From Allacma fusca (lineage: Eukaryota; Arthropoda; Collembola; Symphypleona; Sminthuridae), in NCBI GenBank assembly GCA_947179485.1, contig OX359247.1, forward strand, positions 13,120,588 to 13,184,587: a stretch of 64,000 nucleotides of DNA. Reading direction: 5' to 3'. Below are positions 51,401-61,582 of this stretch, piece after piece. The notes under the pieces were generated by a model, which was given only the letters and a program-made list of their open reading frames with translations, searched no databases and was not told where the DNA came from. The position numbers and the translations under genes are program-made. The first letter of the stretch is position 1. Each line of letters begins with the position of its first letter.

Positions 51401-54400
51401 CAATCAGTCTCAACTTCAGAGGAGTATTTCATGTGCAAGTGCTCTTCTTTCACGGGCCTCAGAGCTAATCCTCTCCATAATATCTATATGTTATGTGCAC
51501 ATTGATACTTTTACTCTTCAAGTCAATAGTCCCGTTATGCCCACTCAAATATTCCGTTTTGAATTGATGGATGAGCTGGAAATGATTACTCTGAAATAGA
51601 CCCATAGTTTGTACCTGATAAATTAAGTTAAAGATGTACATGGCTCTAGTTACTTGAGTAACTGTAAATGGTGGACGGCAAACAGGAATTATTTTACTCC
51701 TTGTACCCAGTCCAAGAAAAGTAAGCACTTGTATTTTAATATGGAACCACTCTTGGGATACTACATGCAACCTCCTGCCCCACGCTATATTGAGGATTCT
51801 ATTCTAAAGGTGAGTGCAGAATTGTTGGGCCGATCATTATTTAGCTACGTACATCTTATATAGATATGCATGTACCCCTTGAGGAATCCTACCAAACCGC
51901 TTTCTTTCTGTCAGAGACTCTCATTTGAGAGAGTATGGGTCTTCCATCAAATAATTACAAACGAATGAACCATGATGGTAACAATTTAACCTAATGATGC
52001 ACGAGTGGACACTTGAAGTGTAAGGATTGTCGCGTGTCATTTCCATATAATTTGTTTTTTGCCTCAGGGCCTCCGCATTTTTTCTGTCCATAAACCAACC
52101 CAACCGTTTAATTATTTGCAGAGGTGCAAAATCTTTTTCTTTTAAACAATTTTACAACTGAAGACTTGCTATATATGACTGTTCCTAAGTAAGTAGATTT
52201 GATAACGTTGTGTGTATGTTGTTACACCAGGAGTATCTACCCTAGTGTAAAAGTAATTTTAATTATTTAACGACAGCCCATTAATGTGGACAATGGTATC
52301 AAATTGTGTGTACCAATTTAGCTCAATAGTAATTGAAAGCCCACGTTGTTTTTTAAACATACTTTACCTTGTCAGATCCTAGTTTTTGATTAAGCTTTTA
52401 CGTCAGACGTGAGCTTATGAAGTCGTGAAACTTGTCTCCAACGAATTGGCTTCGTCGTGTCACTTTCAAGAATATGTGCAGATGTGTAAATTGTCAATGT
52501 AACTAATAATTTAGCTCGACGGTCATGCCCGTTGCATATATCACGTCCAGCATTATCTTTTGATCATTAAAAAAGTTTATTATGGTTACCCATGGGCTTG
52601 GTTCCTTTCCTTCTACATATATGTGGAAACAATAAAACACAATCTATTATTGCACGCGAGACCTCCTCTTTATATGGTAGTTGATACAATATAGTAATTA
52701 AATTCGACAGTTTTTTTAAAGACTACAGCACTATAGTCCTGCACTACCTACGCCAAAAAATTCAAGCTTATACTTTCGCTTGGGTTGCGAAATCCAGGGA
52801 TAATTTACAGTTGGAATTCTTCCCTCTCCCAGCTGTTACACTTTCAGTTGAGTAAGACACCGGGGAAATGGTTTAATTGTGATTCATTTATGGCAAAAGC
52901 GGAGTAAATCAAGTCAGGCTGTCATTTAACTGTAGTGTCAATTAGGTTGAGCAAGAGCAAGCAATTATGGCTTGGGAGAGGATTGTTGTCACAAAAACAA
53001 CAACAACGACCACTTACCATTATACAGTACAATTTAATTTAATCGCTTGTGAAATATTGCTTGATTGGAATTGTGCGGTAGTCAAGTGTTTTTTTTTTGT
53101 TAATTTTTTTCCCCTGTTTGTATACTCTACTTAAATGTTCTATTACGTGTGGTTTTAACATCCATTCTTTTCCTATCCCTGTAGGCCCAGTTCCAACAGA
53201 AGCAGATGCAGGAGAAAGAGCACAAACTCCTCCAAATGTTGGATAATCAGCAGCAACGAGCCATGCAGAAAGCAACGATCAATGGGGTTTTACCCTCCAA
53301 ATACACACCTAATAATGGGTTTTCGAGTACTCTGAGTACACCAGGAAGTCAGTCTTTTAATAATTATCCCACTCAACCCGGAAAGGTAAGACTCTTTTAG
53401 AATCTACATATGTAACGTGTGTATTGCACAATGCTAAAATTTCTCTTCTTCAGACACCTCTCTCTCTGCCTCTCTCTCTCTCTCTCTCCTGAATTTAACC
53501 GTTTAACGTAGTGTACAACCCACTGCACCTGAATTATCATTTGCAATTTGTAACGACAAAAATAGTGCAACAAACTTTACCTCCAATATATGAGATTGTT
53601 TGTGGTTATACATTTGTAATATGTACAGCTTTTTGAAGGGAGCAAATGAAAAATGAGATGAGGTTTTGTATACCTGAAGTTAATGGGATTCAAGTGCATC
53701 ATATTGAGGAGAGGAGCAGCAGTGAAACTTCGTGATGGCATTTGTGGCCATTACTGCGGGAACAAAAACCAGAGAGAAAAAAAAAGATTGCAGTTGCATT
53801 TGTTGTTATTATAAATGTACAGATAGACAGTGGTGCATGCATATTTATAGGTGTGCAGCTCCTGCTGGCTTATTTGGTATGGGGATATTGTATAGTGGCT
53901 GATTTTGAAAAGAAAGATTCCGTTCCCATGAACATTCCCTAAATTAGTTTAATATAGAGCAAATTTATTATTTTTCCACAAAGGTCCGTCAAATGTTTGA
54001 AGAGCGAAGGAAAGGTGGTGGAGTTGGTTTACCATCAAACAATCTCTACACTAGCACGAATGGGAATAATAGTAACGGGAATGCAACCCACCGTAACGGT
54101 GGTATCATTGGCATTGACAAAAGTTACCCATTGGATCCTCTTCCCCCCACCAAGACTCGGAGCTCGAGTAGTAAAAGTGATCCTAATCCTACCCCAACCA
54201 CGTACGTCAAGAATGCTCGAAATACACTTGCCTCCAAACCCGTCAATCTTGGTCAACGACGAGGGGTATCCCTAGAGCGGCCTGCACCGAACACAGGTTC
54301 AAATTCCGAGAGGGTCACACCTGGATCCCGTAGCCGGGATAGAGATTCTTCCTTTTCATCAAATAATGGAACCCCTGGAAATTTATCCCGCCGTGCAAGC

Positions 54401-55662
54401 AGTGGACTGAATTCTTATGATGATGTTAATTCCAATAATATTCCAAGGTCCGGCGTCGTTTCCACCAAATACTCAGACGTGTACGGACAGCAAGACAACA
54501 ATATGTCAGATGTGATTGCCAAACGTGAGAGTAATCTTGCCATGAAAATGAAGAGGATGAACGTCACGGATGATTCACAACAGTCTTCCCAAGAATACAG
54601 ATCACCATCAGTCCGGTCCACCTCTCCGCTGAAAAAATCTCCTCCACCTCGAGTAAGTTCAACTACAAGTTTTGTTATTTCCTTCACTTTGTAGTTTATT
54701 CATTATATCTTTTAGCATGCCACTATAACTGTACACACACGTGGATCATACATGTAATTATGGAAATCCATAATTGACAATTCCTGCTCATTTGATTTAG
54801 ACAGATAAGTATTTTATCCCATTCGTGCCGTTGCATTTGTTCCTGTTGACTCTTCCCTACGAGTTAAATTTGAGAATATTTTATAGGACGGCACGTGTAA
54901 AACTATTCATATGGAATAATTTTTACAACGTAAATCATAATACGTTCACAAAATATCTATTGGTGGAATTCGTGTGAGTTGAAATTACTCAAGCATAGTC
55001 TGCTCCACTAATATACAGCTGCAATATATACGTAAGTATGTACATACGACAACACTAAAAAAATGTCGTGCAAAAATCGACGGAATTGCGAATTGGTTTT
55101 TTTTTTGCAAAAAGGTAGGAAAAGAGTTTAATTATAAATTAAAGAGGAAATTGAATGGCAGATAATACTACAGTTCACTTTACACTCCGATTCGGAGCCT
55201 CCCATTGCGCAGGGATAGGTAATAGCAGAGCTCTGTGGTGAATACCTTGACCATACGGTAACAAAATGTCCACATTTGTAAATAGAGTACTTTCATATAT
55301 GTATGTACATATTTACTCGGAGTTGCATGCTACCATATTATTCTTCATTTTTATGCACCTGGAAATGGCTCCCGCATCTCATCAATTTTGCAGAACGTCC
55401 TAGTTCTCATACATATTCGTTCCTTCTCCTCATTTTGAGAAGCGTATCATTGATACTACCCGCAAAATCACATTTTCATAGACGGAAAATGCTATTTCCT
55501 TTCCAATTTTTTAAACCATTTCATGAGCTTCTGTACTTTTCAAATGTTAGGGGCAAAGAGAAACTAGTACCTATTGTTTTTTTATTTCAGCGGAAGCATA
55601 CCGAATATTATGACTCCGGTCGAGATAATATTACCAGCATCAGTGTTTATACTCAATTTTAG
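42487..55662 (+). CDS. Uncharacterised 366-aa low-complexity protein, five coding exons
   Basis: Exons 42487-42546, 51711-51809, 53185-53385, 53984-54652 and 55591-55662 all have GT-AG borders and phase 0, giving 366 codons. The first exon reads MSKPLDKNELPPGSRLSRMK; the second has the tyrosine/proline-rich LLGYYMQPPAPRYIEDS. The third holds a Gln-rich coiled coil (about residues 54-82). The fourth starts VRQMFEERRKGG, then has GIDKSYPLDPLPP and a long Ser/Asn/Arg-rich stretch ending in SPPPR. The last exon adds 23 residues ending in SVYTQF. I do not recognise the family. The VRQMFEERR and GIDKSYPL blocks look conserved and faintly recall metazoan ZC2HC1-type proteins, but no C2HC finger is present. 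No signal peptide or membrane segment. Alternative downstream exons are possible, and no AATAAA was found before the retrotransposon. Confidence 0.75.
42547..51710 (+). other. Intron 1 of the 366-aa gene (9,164 bp)
   Basis: Bounded by the donor AAG/GTGAGT and an acceptor TTGTACCCAG. I see no convincing nested gene. The sequence is AT-rich with repeated TATGTACATATGTA-type palindromes (43,424; 48,605; 48,990; 49,035; 49,425). A small cassette exon could be missed by eye. Confidence 0.6.
53458..53488. repeat. CT microsatellite in intron 3 of the 366-aa gene
   Basis: An almost pure TC/CT run interrupted once by GCC, beginning 73 bp after the donor of exon 3. Confidence 0.85.
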
Positions 55663-56279
55663 GCTAAAACATTTCACCATCTCAATTAGAGATAATCAGG
55701 TTCAGTTCAAAACCCTTCAGTTCAATTTTCTTCAATCAGTGCATTGAAGACATTGCAGAGAAAAAAAATACTGGCTAGCCACGATAAACAATAGAAATAA
55801 GAATATACGGAAGTTCCGGAAGGGGAAATTATTTCTAAAACAAATTCCATTGCGGCAGTTCATTCGTCCTCAAAGTATTCTAACGTGGAAGTTCTAATTG
55901 TAAGTCCTAGGCATGAAAAATCAATAGCCATTTAATACCCGCCTTCAACATTGGCAAAGGTTCGGCTTAATTATTGCTCCATTTGCTTCTGACGTGTCCA
56001 AAAAATGTCCAGGTACATATGTATGTACGTATCAGTATAGTATCGAGTGCCTGTGTCCATTAGAGCTTTAATTCAATGAGAACACAAGCGCATATTTCAT
56101 ACGGATAATTCCATGCATATGACACTGTCATAGTCAATAAGATGTAGGACAAACACACAGGTATGCATATGTATGTATGTACATGTCAACGCATGATATT
56201 AATTGTTTTAGTAAAGCTCTACGAAGAAAGTTCCATAAGAAAGGATGAGTACGGAATTCATATATACGTGTCTATGTAT
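55663..56279. other. 3' flank of the 366-aa gene
   Basis: No gene seen. It contains TACATATGTATGTACGTA at about 56,013 and ATGCATATGTATGTATGTAC at about 56,163, and ends in the half-site GTATGTAC where the Gypsy element inserted. Confidence 0.5.
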
Positions 56280-56283
56280 GTAC
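56280..56283. repeat. Target duplication GTAC, left copy
   Basis: GTAC immediately left of the LTR; its partner is at 63,837-63,840. The joined empty site would read ATGTATGTACATACAT, a perfect palindrome. Confidence 0.85.
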
Positions 56284-56819
56284 TATAAAGAACTTTCCAT
56301 GGGCTCAATCAGTCCTTTATAAATATATAAATAACTTTAATATCCACAGAACAGATACTTGAACTACAACAAGACAAGCCAAAGTAATAACAAATGCTTT
56401 TCACAATTATAACAGATAATGCAATATTAGGCAAAGAAACTATTGATAATAACAATAGCCGTGATAACCGAACCGACCGCTAAGCTAACACAATACAATA
56501 GCAATGGTCGAACCGACCACTATGCTGATAGAACCTGCGAAGGAGTAAGAGTTCAATTAGAATTCATAAGCAAGAGAACGAGCTCAGAGAATCTCAAGTG
56601 CTCGCGATTCAACTCTAGCGTCGAGCTCCTCAGACGGCCAGAATGAATCTGAGGAGATTAGGATGTTTTTCCTATATACTGTCTACATGAAATAAATAAA
56701 CTATTTCTATTGGTTTGATATTCATATTAACAATGTTAGGAATTGTAAGCCAAGTAAACAAATAGTGGCTGCTTGATCACGTTGCCATGGGAAAGAGTAA
56801 AGTATAAAAATACTTTACA
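56284..56819 (-). repeat. 3' LTR of the Gypsy element (536 bp)
   Basis: Same length and, reading base by base, the same sequence as 63,301-63,836. The 67-codon open frame inside (plus strand) occurs in both LTRs and is not a gene. Confidence 0.95.
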
Positions 56820-56831
56820 TTACTCTCCCTT
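56820..56831 (-). promoter_or_regulatory. Polypurine tract (plus-strand DNA primer)
   Basis: Read on the minus strand, TAAGGGAGAGTAA directly precedes the TGTAAAG start of the 3' LTR, the usual position of the RNase H-resistant primer. Confidence 0.75.
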
Positions 56832-56871
56832 AAAGAAAGACTTGACACAGGTGGACGGTTCTGATAACTTG

Positions 56872-57399
56872 CTATCGACCGTGCGATGGGATGTACAAGG
56901 TCAGCATTTTCCTGGTATCCCATAAGATTTCTTCTGACAACTCAGCACCCTTCGATTGGCGTTGTCGAAAAATCCATTTTGCTTCGGCCGTATCAAATGA
57001 GCACGCATTAAACTCAACCGAACCACGGAAATCAGCATAGAACATCGTGACCTTCTTTGTGACCTCAGTGTCATGGATCGAAACAGAGATGTTGCGGTTG
57101 AGTACAATTTCGGCAAAACTTGAACCATTTACCCTTACAACACCAGCACCAACACCTTCACGACTCAACGCAGAGTTGAGTGCAGGCGGAGAGGAATCAA
57201 TTCCGTCTTCAGTAGAGACCTCTTGACATTTGAAACCCTTAAAGATCCTGGCATAGAATGCAGCCGAACGGGCTTTTTCACGCAAATAAGATGATCGACT
57301 CTTCTTTTTTATCCCAGAACCTTTGGTTAGATTTCCAGCCTTCAACTGTACAAAAATACCGTTCGCCTCTGATTTAAGTTGGGATCTAGCTGTAAGCAA
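56872..57399 (-). CDS. Third ORF of the Gypsy element (up to 175 codons), function unknown
   Basis: It sits between pol and the 3' LTR, where some Gypsy elements keep env. I see no signal peptide, membrane segment or furin-type site, so it is not an obvious envelope. The N-terminal third is strongly basic (GIKKKSRSSYLREKARS, about residues 29-45). The C-terminal part contains MFYADFRGSVEFNACSFD (119-136). There is no ATG until codon 119. The frame opens only a few codons before an acceptor-like TTTTGCCTTGCTTACAG ending at 57,390, so its product is probably translated from a spliced RNA starting near 57,389. About 800 bp with no recognised content separate it from pol. I do not recognise the family. 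Confidence 0.6.
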   Translation of the reverse strand: MLTARSQLKSEANGIFVQLKAGNLTKGSGIKKKSRSSYLREKARSAAFYARIFKGFKCQEVSTEDGIDSSPPALNSALSREGVGAGVVRVNGSSFAEIVLNRNISVSIHDTEVTKKVTMFYADFRGSVEFNACSFDTAEAKWIFRQRQSKGAELSEEILWDTRKMLTLYIPSHGR

Positions 57400-58195
57400 G
57401 GCAAAAGTTCAACTAAATACACGGAATATAGGAGATGAAATTAACTACTAATTTCATGGCATGTAAGACATAGAATTGATCACTAAATATAAAAAGTTAC
57501 GCTGATTAGTTGTGATACCTTGACCTCCACAATCGTTCAGTATCGACATAATTCTCAATAGGCTCAATTGCACCCCGAAATAATGAGTCACGGAATTAAG
57601 TAAAATCTCAACACTTGACGAAATAGCTTGACTGCAGTGAAATCAAGAAAAGAGAAGACTTGACCGCGCTTACTCTCGGAGCGCACGGTGAACCAGTCTA
57701 TGCGACCTCTATCAACAACAAATCCAACAGCCAAATCCGCCAGTGAATCTCGTAGATGTCAATATGAACCTTTGGCCAAAGTTGGTTAGTAGAAAATCGC
57801 AACAAAGTCAATATAGCGTTTACGTGACTCATGCCACTCTCCCTTAAAAGTGATGGAACAAGCTCGGAAGTAATAATTTATTCATGGTCAGAAAATAATA
57901 CTCATTAACCTACAAACGAGGACTGGAATGTCCGAAATACGAATGGTTAAGTAGGTCTCAGTAAAAACAGTGGACACTAACTACGGCTCGGACACGGTGG
58001 CTTTCAAGATTTTATAACCTGTCCGGGTCTTTAAAATTACATACAAACACCGTTGTCGTTCAGCTTCCATACATACAAAACTTAATACTCACTCATTCAT
58101 ACCCAAACACTCTCTCTGCTCCAGTCACTCTTACATTTTGACTCACTTGCCGCTTACTATGACAACGATTATCAACAGTCGTACAAGTCCAAAAA
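57400..58195 (-). other. Gypsy internal region between pol and the third ORF
   Basis: No open frame of note on either strand. Its position fits a 3' untranslated leader or an intron of the subgenomic RNA that would express the third ORF. Confidence 0.5.
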
Positions 58196-61100
58196 TCATA
58201 CTGAGTCGACATGTGCTGGTTTTAACCTGGACACATGCACCCTACCAAGAACCTTCGTAGATTTGGGACATGACAGCTCGCAGATATTTTGGGAAATCAT
58301 TCTCGTCACACGATATGGACCAGAATACTTCTTACATAGCGAGCTCGTTATCCCCTTAGCAGTATTGGAAATATTCAACGCTACTGTAAAAACCATGTCA
58401 CCCACATTATACCGTGCGCTGACCTTGTCTTTGTTATAATTTTTCATATAACCAGCCTGGCTATGAAGAGTGTTCGCCCGAGCCAGATTTCCTATCAATT
58501 GCATTCGAGCTGAAACATCATCCAGGCGGTCCACAGCCGAAAGGTCAACTTTGAGTTTATTGTCTAAAGGTGTGAGCAGTTCACGACTAAAGTTCAAATA
58601 CGCAGGAGAAAAGCCGGTCGTATCGTTAACTGAGGTATTAATAGCAAAAGCTACCTCGTCAATGTGTACATCCCAATCTTTACAGGCTTCTATTTGAGCG
58701 ACAATCCTGTCCTTAACCGTCCGATTGTAGCGCTCGCAGGGATTACTCTGCGGGTGATAAGACGCTATTCTCCAGGAGTAAACCCCAATTGATTCACACC
58801 AACATAAAAATCGCTTACTTGAAAATTGAGTACCATTATCTGTAGTCAAAGAATGAGCAAAACCCCACTTGAGGAAAACCATCCATAGCTTTTTAATTAT
58901 ACTCATGGAAGTTGCTGCTCGTAATCCGAAAAGCTCTACATATTTAGTGGCATAACATGTGACTACTAGCAAATACCTGAAACCCTTACGTCCTTTAATA
59001 TACGGCCCTAAGAGATCACAAGATACATTTTCCCAAGGGGCGCCTACAGTAGGACTAGTTCCTATACCAATTTTATGCGTCCTTGCTGCTTTCGTCTTTT
59101 GACAAATTTGGCAGTTTTTCACAAAGTTGAAAATATCCTTACGCATACGTCTCCAATAAAAACGTTCTTCGACCCGCTTGTATGTTTTGCGCATACCCAT
59201 ATGTCCAGACAAGTTCTCGGAATGAAAGTACGACAACAAAGCTGGTACGAGCTGACTAGGCACCCACATTTTCCAAAACTTTGTCTCGCTTTCCCAAGGC
59301 TTCACGAGGGAACCGACGTACTTATACAAACATCCGTCTTGCGATAAAGAAGCATCCCTGGCCATCTTAACAACCCATTCGTCTTCCTTGCTGGATGGTG
59401 TCCTACAATAACTCATCACACGGGAAAGCTCATCATCATTATTTTGACCTTCAATGAAAGTCTTTCGGTTCAAAGTACTAATATCACTAACCATATAATT
59501 TTCATACATACGTGATAAACAATCGGCGGCTTCATTGTGAATGCCTCGGCGGTATTTCACATCGAAATTATAGCCTTGCAGCTCGAGCATCCACCTAGCA
59601 ATTCGACCGGTAGGGTCTTTGATGGTCTTCAAATACGTCAGGGCTCGGTGATCAGTTTCAACTGTAAACTTGGTCAGATCAACAAAACCACGAAACTTTC
59701 TAATGGAATAGATAATGGCAAGAGCCTCTTTTTCTGTGACAGAATAATTTAATTCGGCCGATGACAAACCCCTACTCACAAACCATATAGGGTACTTAAT
59801 ACTGTCACGCTCCTGCATTAAAATGCCAGATATCCCAGTTTGTGATGCATCTGTCATGATTAGGAAGGATTCGTTTAGGTTTGGCATGAACAAGCAAGTA
59901 GCCTCATTTAAGCCTTTGCGTAAATTGTCAAAAGCGGCCTGACAATCGCTATGCCAAATGAATTTGGTATTTTTCTGGAGCAGCCTATACAGAGGTCTAG
60001 CTAGATTTTCGAATTTATCGAAAAATTGACGGTAAAAGCCCACGAATCCCAAGAATTTTTGTACCCCTCTGACAGAATTCGGAACAGGATAATCTTCAAG
60101 AATCTTCAACTTTTCAGCTAGCGGTTTATACATACCGTTCCCTATCTGGTAACCCAAGAAAATAACAGATTTCATAGCAATCTGGACTTTTTTCGGATTT
60201 ATGTGAAACCCATTCTTTACTAGGGCCGTTAATATACATTCTAAGTGCACCAGATGATCCTGAACTGAGCTACTCCAACATATAGCGTCGTCTACGTATA
60301 CGACAACGTAGACCCATAACCCCTCCTCAAGTGCCATCTCCATAGCCTCCTGGTAAGATGCCCCGGAGTTAATTAATCCGAATGGAACAACTTTGAAGCG
60401 AAAATAACCTCTGGGACCCCGAAACGCAGTTTTGTTTCGATCTTCTTCGGCTACCTCTATGTGGAAATAGCTGGAAGGCTGGTCTAGTACTGTAAAAATA
60501 GTACCATTAGAGAGTGCAACTACAATATCTTGGAGCCTAGGCGCACAATTCTTATTTGGAACTGTAACCTGATTAACTTTTCTAAAATCAAAGGTTACCC
60601 TATAACCCACTGTACCATCTCCATTCTTTTTAGGTACAATTACCGCTTCGGAGGACCAAGGGCTCTCACAGCGCTCTATCAAGTCCATTTCGATAAGTTC
60701 ATCTACAGCGTTTTGGAATATTTGACGCTTTGCTGGTGACATGGGTCGAGCCTTACAAAATACCGGTTTCGCATCCCCAGTTATGATCCTGTGTTTCACT
60801 AACGTACACCTTCCAGGCCTTTTGGAGAACATCCTAGAGAATCGTTGAAACAATGATTTAAACTGGGCCTTGAAACTATCTGATAGATCGGGATTGGAGT
60901 TAATCTGATCATATATAATTTCCATATTTTCAGCATTATCTGACCTCTCCGGCAGAGTGGAACCAAGTCCTTCTGTCATTGGTCCTGAACCAACAATAAT
61001 ATCTCCAACTTCACTATCATTTGATGCTTTGACATTACCGTAAAATGGATTGTTACATTTGACTTTTAGTGACTCAATTAAATCTACAGAACTACATTCA

Positions 61101-61555
61101 TCTACATCCAGAGACAAAATATTATTACAGTCAATGTCTTTTACCGTGGAATTGGGCTCGTTCACTTTCCATACGCCTTCATTTACATGCACGGACACAT
61201 TGTTAACTCCAAGAAAGTCTCTCCCAAGAATAACATCTGCTGAATTAGTTGAGACTAACATAAACCGTATTGGTACTATACCTAAAGGACAATTAATACA
61301 CAGGTCTACAAAACCTTCCGTTTTTCCTACACCACAAATGGTCTTAATAGGGAATATTTCGGAAACGATATTAATATTTTTACCTCGAACCATCTCAACG
61401 AACTTACTCCCTAAAATTGACACACTTGAACCAGGGTCTAAAAGTGCAGACGTTTTATTATCTAAAATCTCCACATTCATACATACAGGGGGAAACTGGA
61501 TATCCAAGTTTCCTACATCGTGAGGTTGAACAGTTTCCATCTGGGCTACCCTCAC
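58196..61555 (-). CDS. pol: Gypsy Pol: protease, reverse transcriptase, RNase H, integrase
   Basis: Numbering from the open frame's first codon at 61,555 (a GTG; 1,119 codons). The aspartic protease has D40 in LLDPGSS, an unusual Pro where Thr or Ser is common, and ILGRDFLG near 110. The RT has VLDQPSSYFH (first catalytic Asp 358) and YVDD at 420-423. RNase H has D569 in IMTDAS and, later, ETDHRALTYL. The integrase zinc finger is H778, H785, C815, C818. The DDE core is D847, D906 in TTDNGTQF, and E941. A GPY/F module (KYSGPYRVTRMI) lies near 1,085 and no chromodomain follows. The frame is -1 relative to gag and overlaps it, so the normal product is a Gag-Pol fusion. The first in-frame ATG is 61,540-61,538. 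It copies element RNA into DNA and integrates it. Confidence 0.95.
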   Translation of the reverse strand: MRVAQMETVQPHDVGNLDIQFPPVCMNVEILDNKTSALLDPGSSVSILGSKFVEMVRGKNINIVSEIFPIKTICGVGKTEGFVDLCINCPLGIVPIRFMLVSTNSADVILGRDFLGVNNVSVHVNEGVWKVNEPNSTVKDIDCNNILSLDVDECSSVDLIESLKVKCNNPFYGNVKASNDSEVGDIIVGSGPMTEGLGSTLPERSDNAENMEIIYDQINSNPDLSDSFKAQFKSLFQRFSRMFSKRPGRCTLVKHRIITGDAKPVFCKARPMSPAKRQIFQNAVDELIEMDLIERCESPWSSEAVIVPKKNGDGTVGYRVTFDFRKVNQVTVPNKNCAPRLQDIVVALSNGTIFTVLDQPSSYFHIEVAEEDRNKTAFRGPRGYFRFKVVPFGLINSGASYQEAMEMALEEGLWVYVVVYVDDAICWSSSVQDHLVHLECILTALVKNGFHINPKKVQIAMKSVIFLGYQIGNGMYKPLAEKLKILEDYPVPNSVRGVQKFLGFVGFYRQFFDKFENLARPLYRLLQKNTKFIWHSDCQAAFDNLRKGLNEATCLFMPNLNESFLIMTDASQTGISGILMQERDSIKYPIWFVSRGLSSAELNYSVTEKEALAIIYSIRKFRGFVDLTKFTVETDHRALTYLKTIKDPTGRIARWMLELQGYNFDVKYRRGIHNEAADCLSRMYENYMVSDISTLNRKTFIEGQNNDDELSRVMSYCRTPSSKEDEWVVKMARDASLSQDGCLYKYVGSLVKPWESETKFWKMWVPSQLVPALLSYFHSENLSGHMGMRKTYKRVEERFYWRRMRKDIFNFVKNCQICQKTKAARTHKIGIGTSPTVGAPWENVSCDLLGPYIKGRKGFRYLLVVTCYATKYVELFGLRAATSMSIIKKLWMVFLKWGFAHSLTTDNGTQFSSKRFLCWCESIGVYSWRIASYHPQSNPCERYNRTVKDRIVAQIEACKDWDVHIDEVAFAINTSVNDTTGFSPAYLNFSRELLTPLDNKLKVDLSAVDRLDDVSARMQLIGNLARANTLHSQAGYMKNYNKDKVSARYNVGDMVFTVALNISNTAKGITSSLCKKYSGPYRVTRMISQNICELSCPKSTKVLGRVHVSRLKPAHVDSV

Positions 61556-61582
61556 TTCCGGCCCAGGGATTGTTCGTTTCCC
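61541..61582 (-). promoter_or_regulatory. -1 programmed ribosomal frameshift signal
   Basis: On the minus strand the heptamer GGGAAAC lies at 61,582-61,576, with GGA and AAC being gag codons: the X XXY YYZ arrangement. After a 9-nt spacer (61,575-61,567), CTGGGC (61,566-61,561) pairs perfectly with GCCCAG (61,546-61,541) around a 14-nt loop that contains the gag stop TGA (61,554-61,552). The -1 frame is open from the heptamer straight into pol. Confidence 0.88.

Noticed and set aside
53997-54275. 92-codon overlapping frame in exon 4 of the 366-aa gene
   Set aside because: It is a shadow of the exon, which reads in the other frame with matching splice phases.
56443-56646. 67-codon open frame, found again at 63,460-63,663
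   Set aside because: It lies inside the two identical LTRs, opposite to the element's transcription, so its duplication is only that of the LTR.
56872-57399. Calling the third ORF an envelope gene
   Set aside because: The position fits, but there is no signal peptide, membrane segment or cleavage motif.
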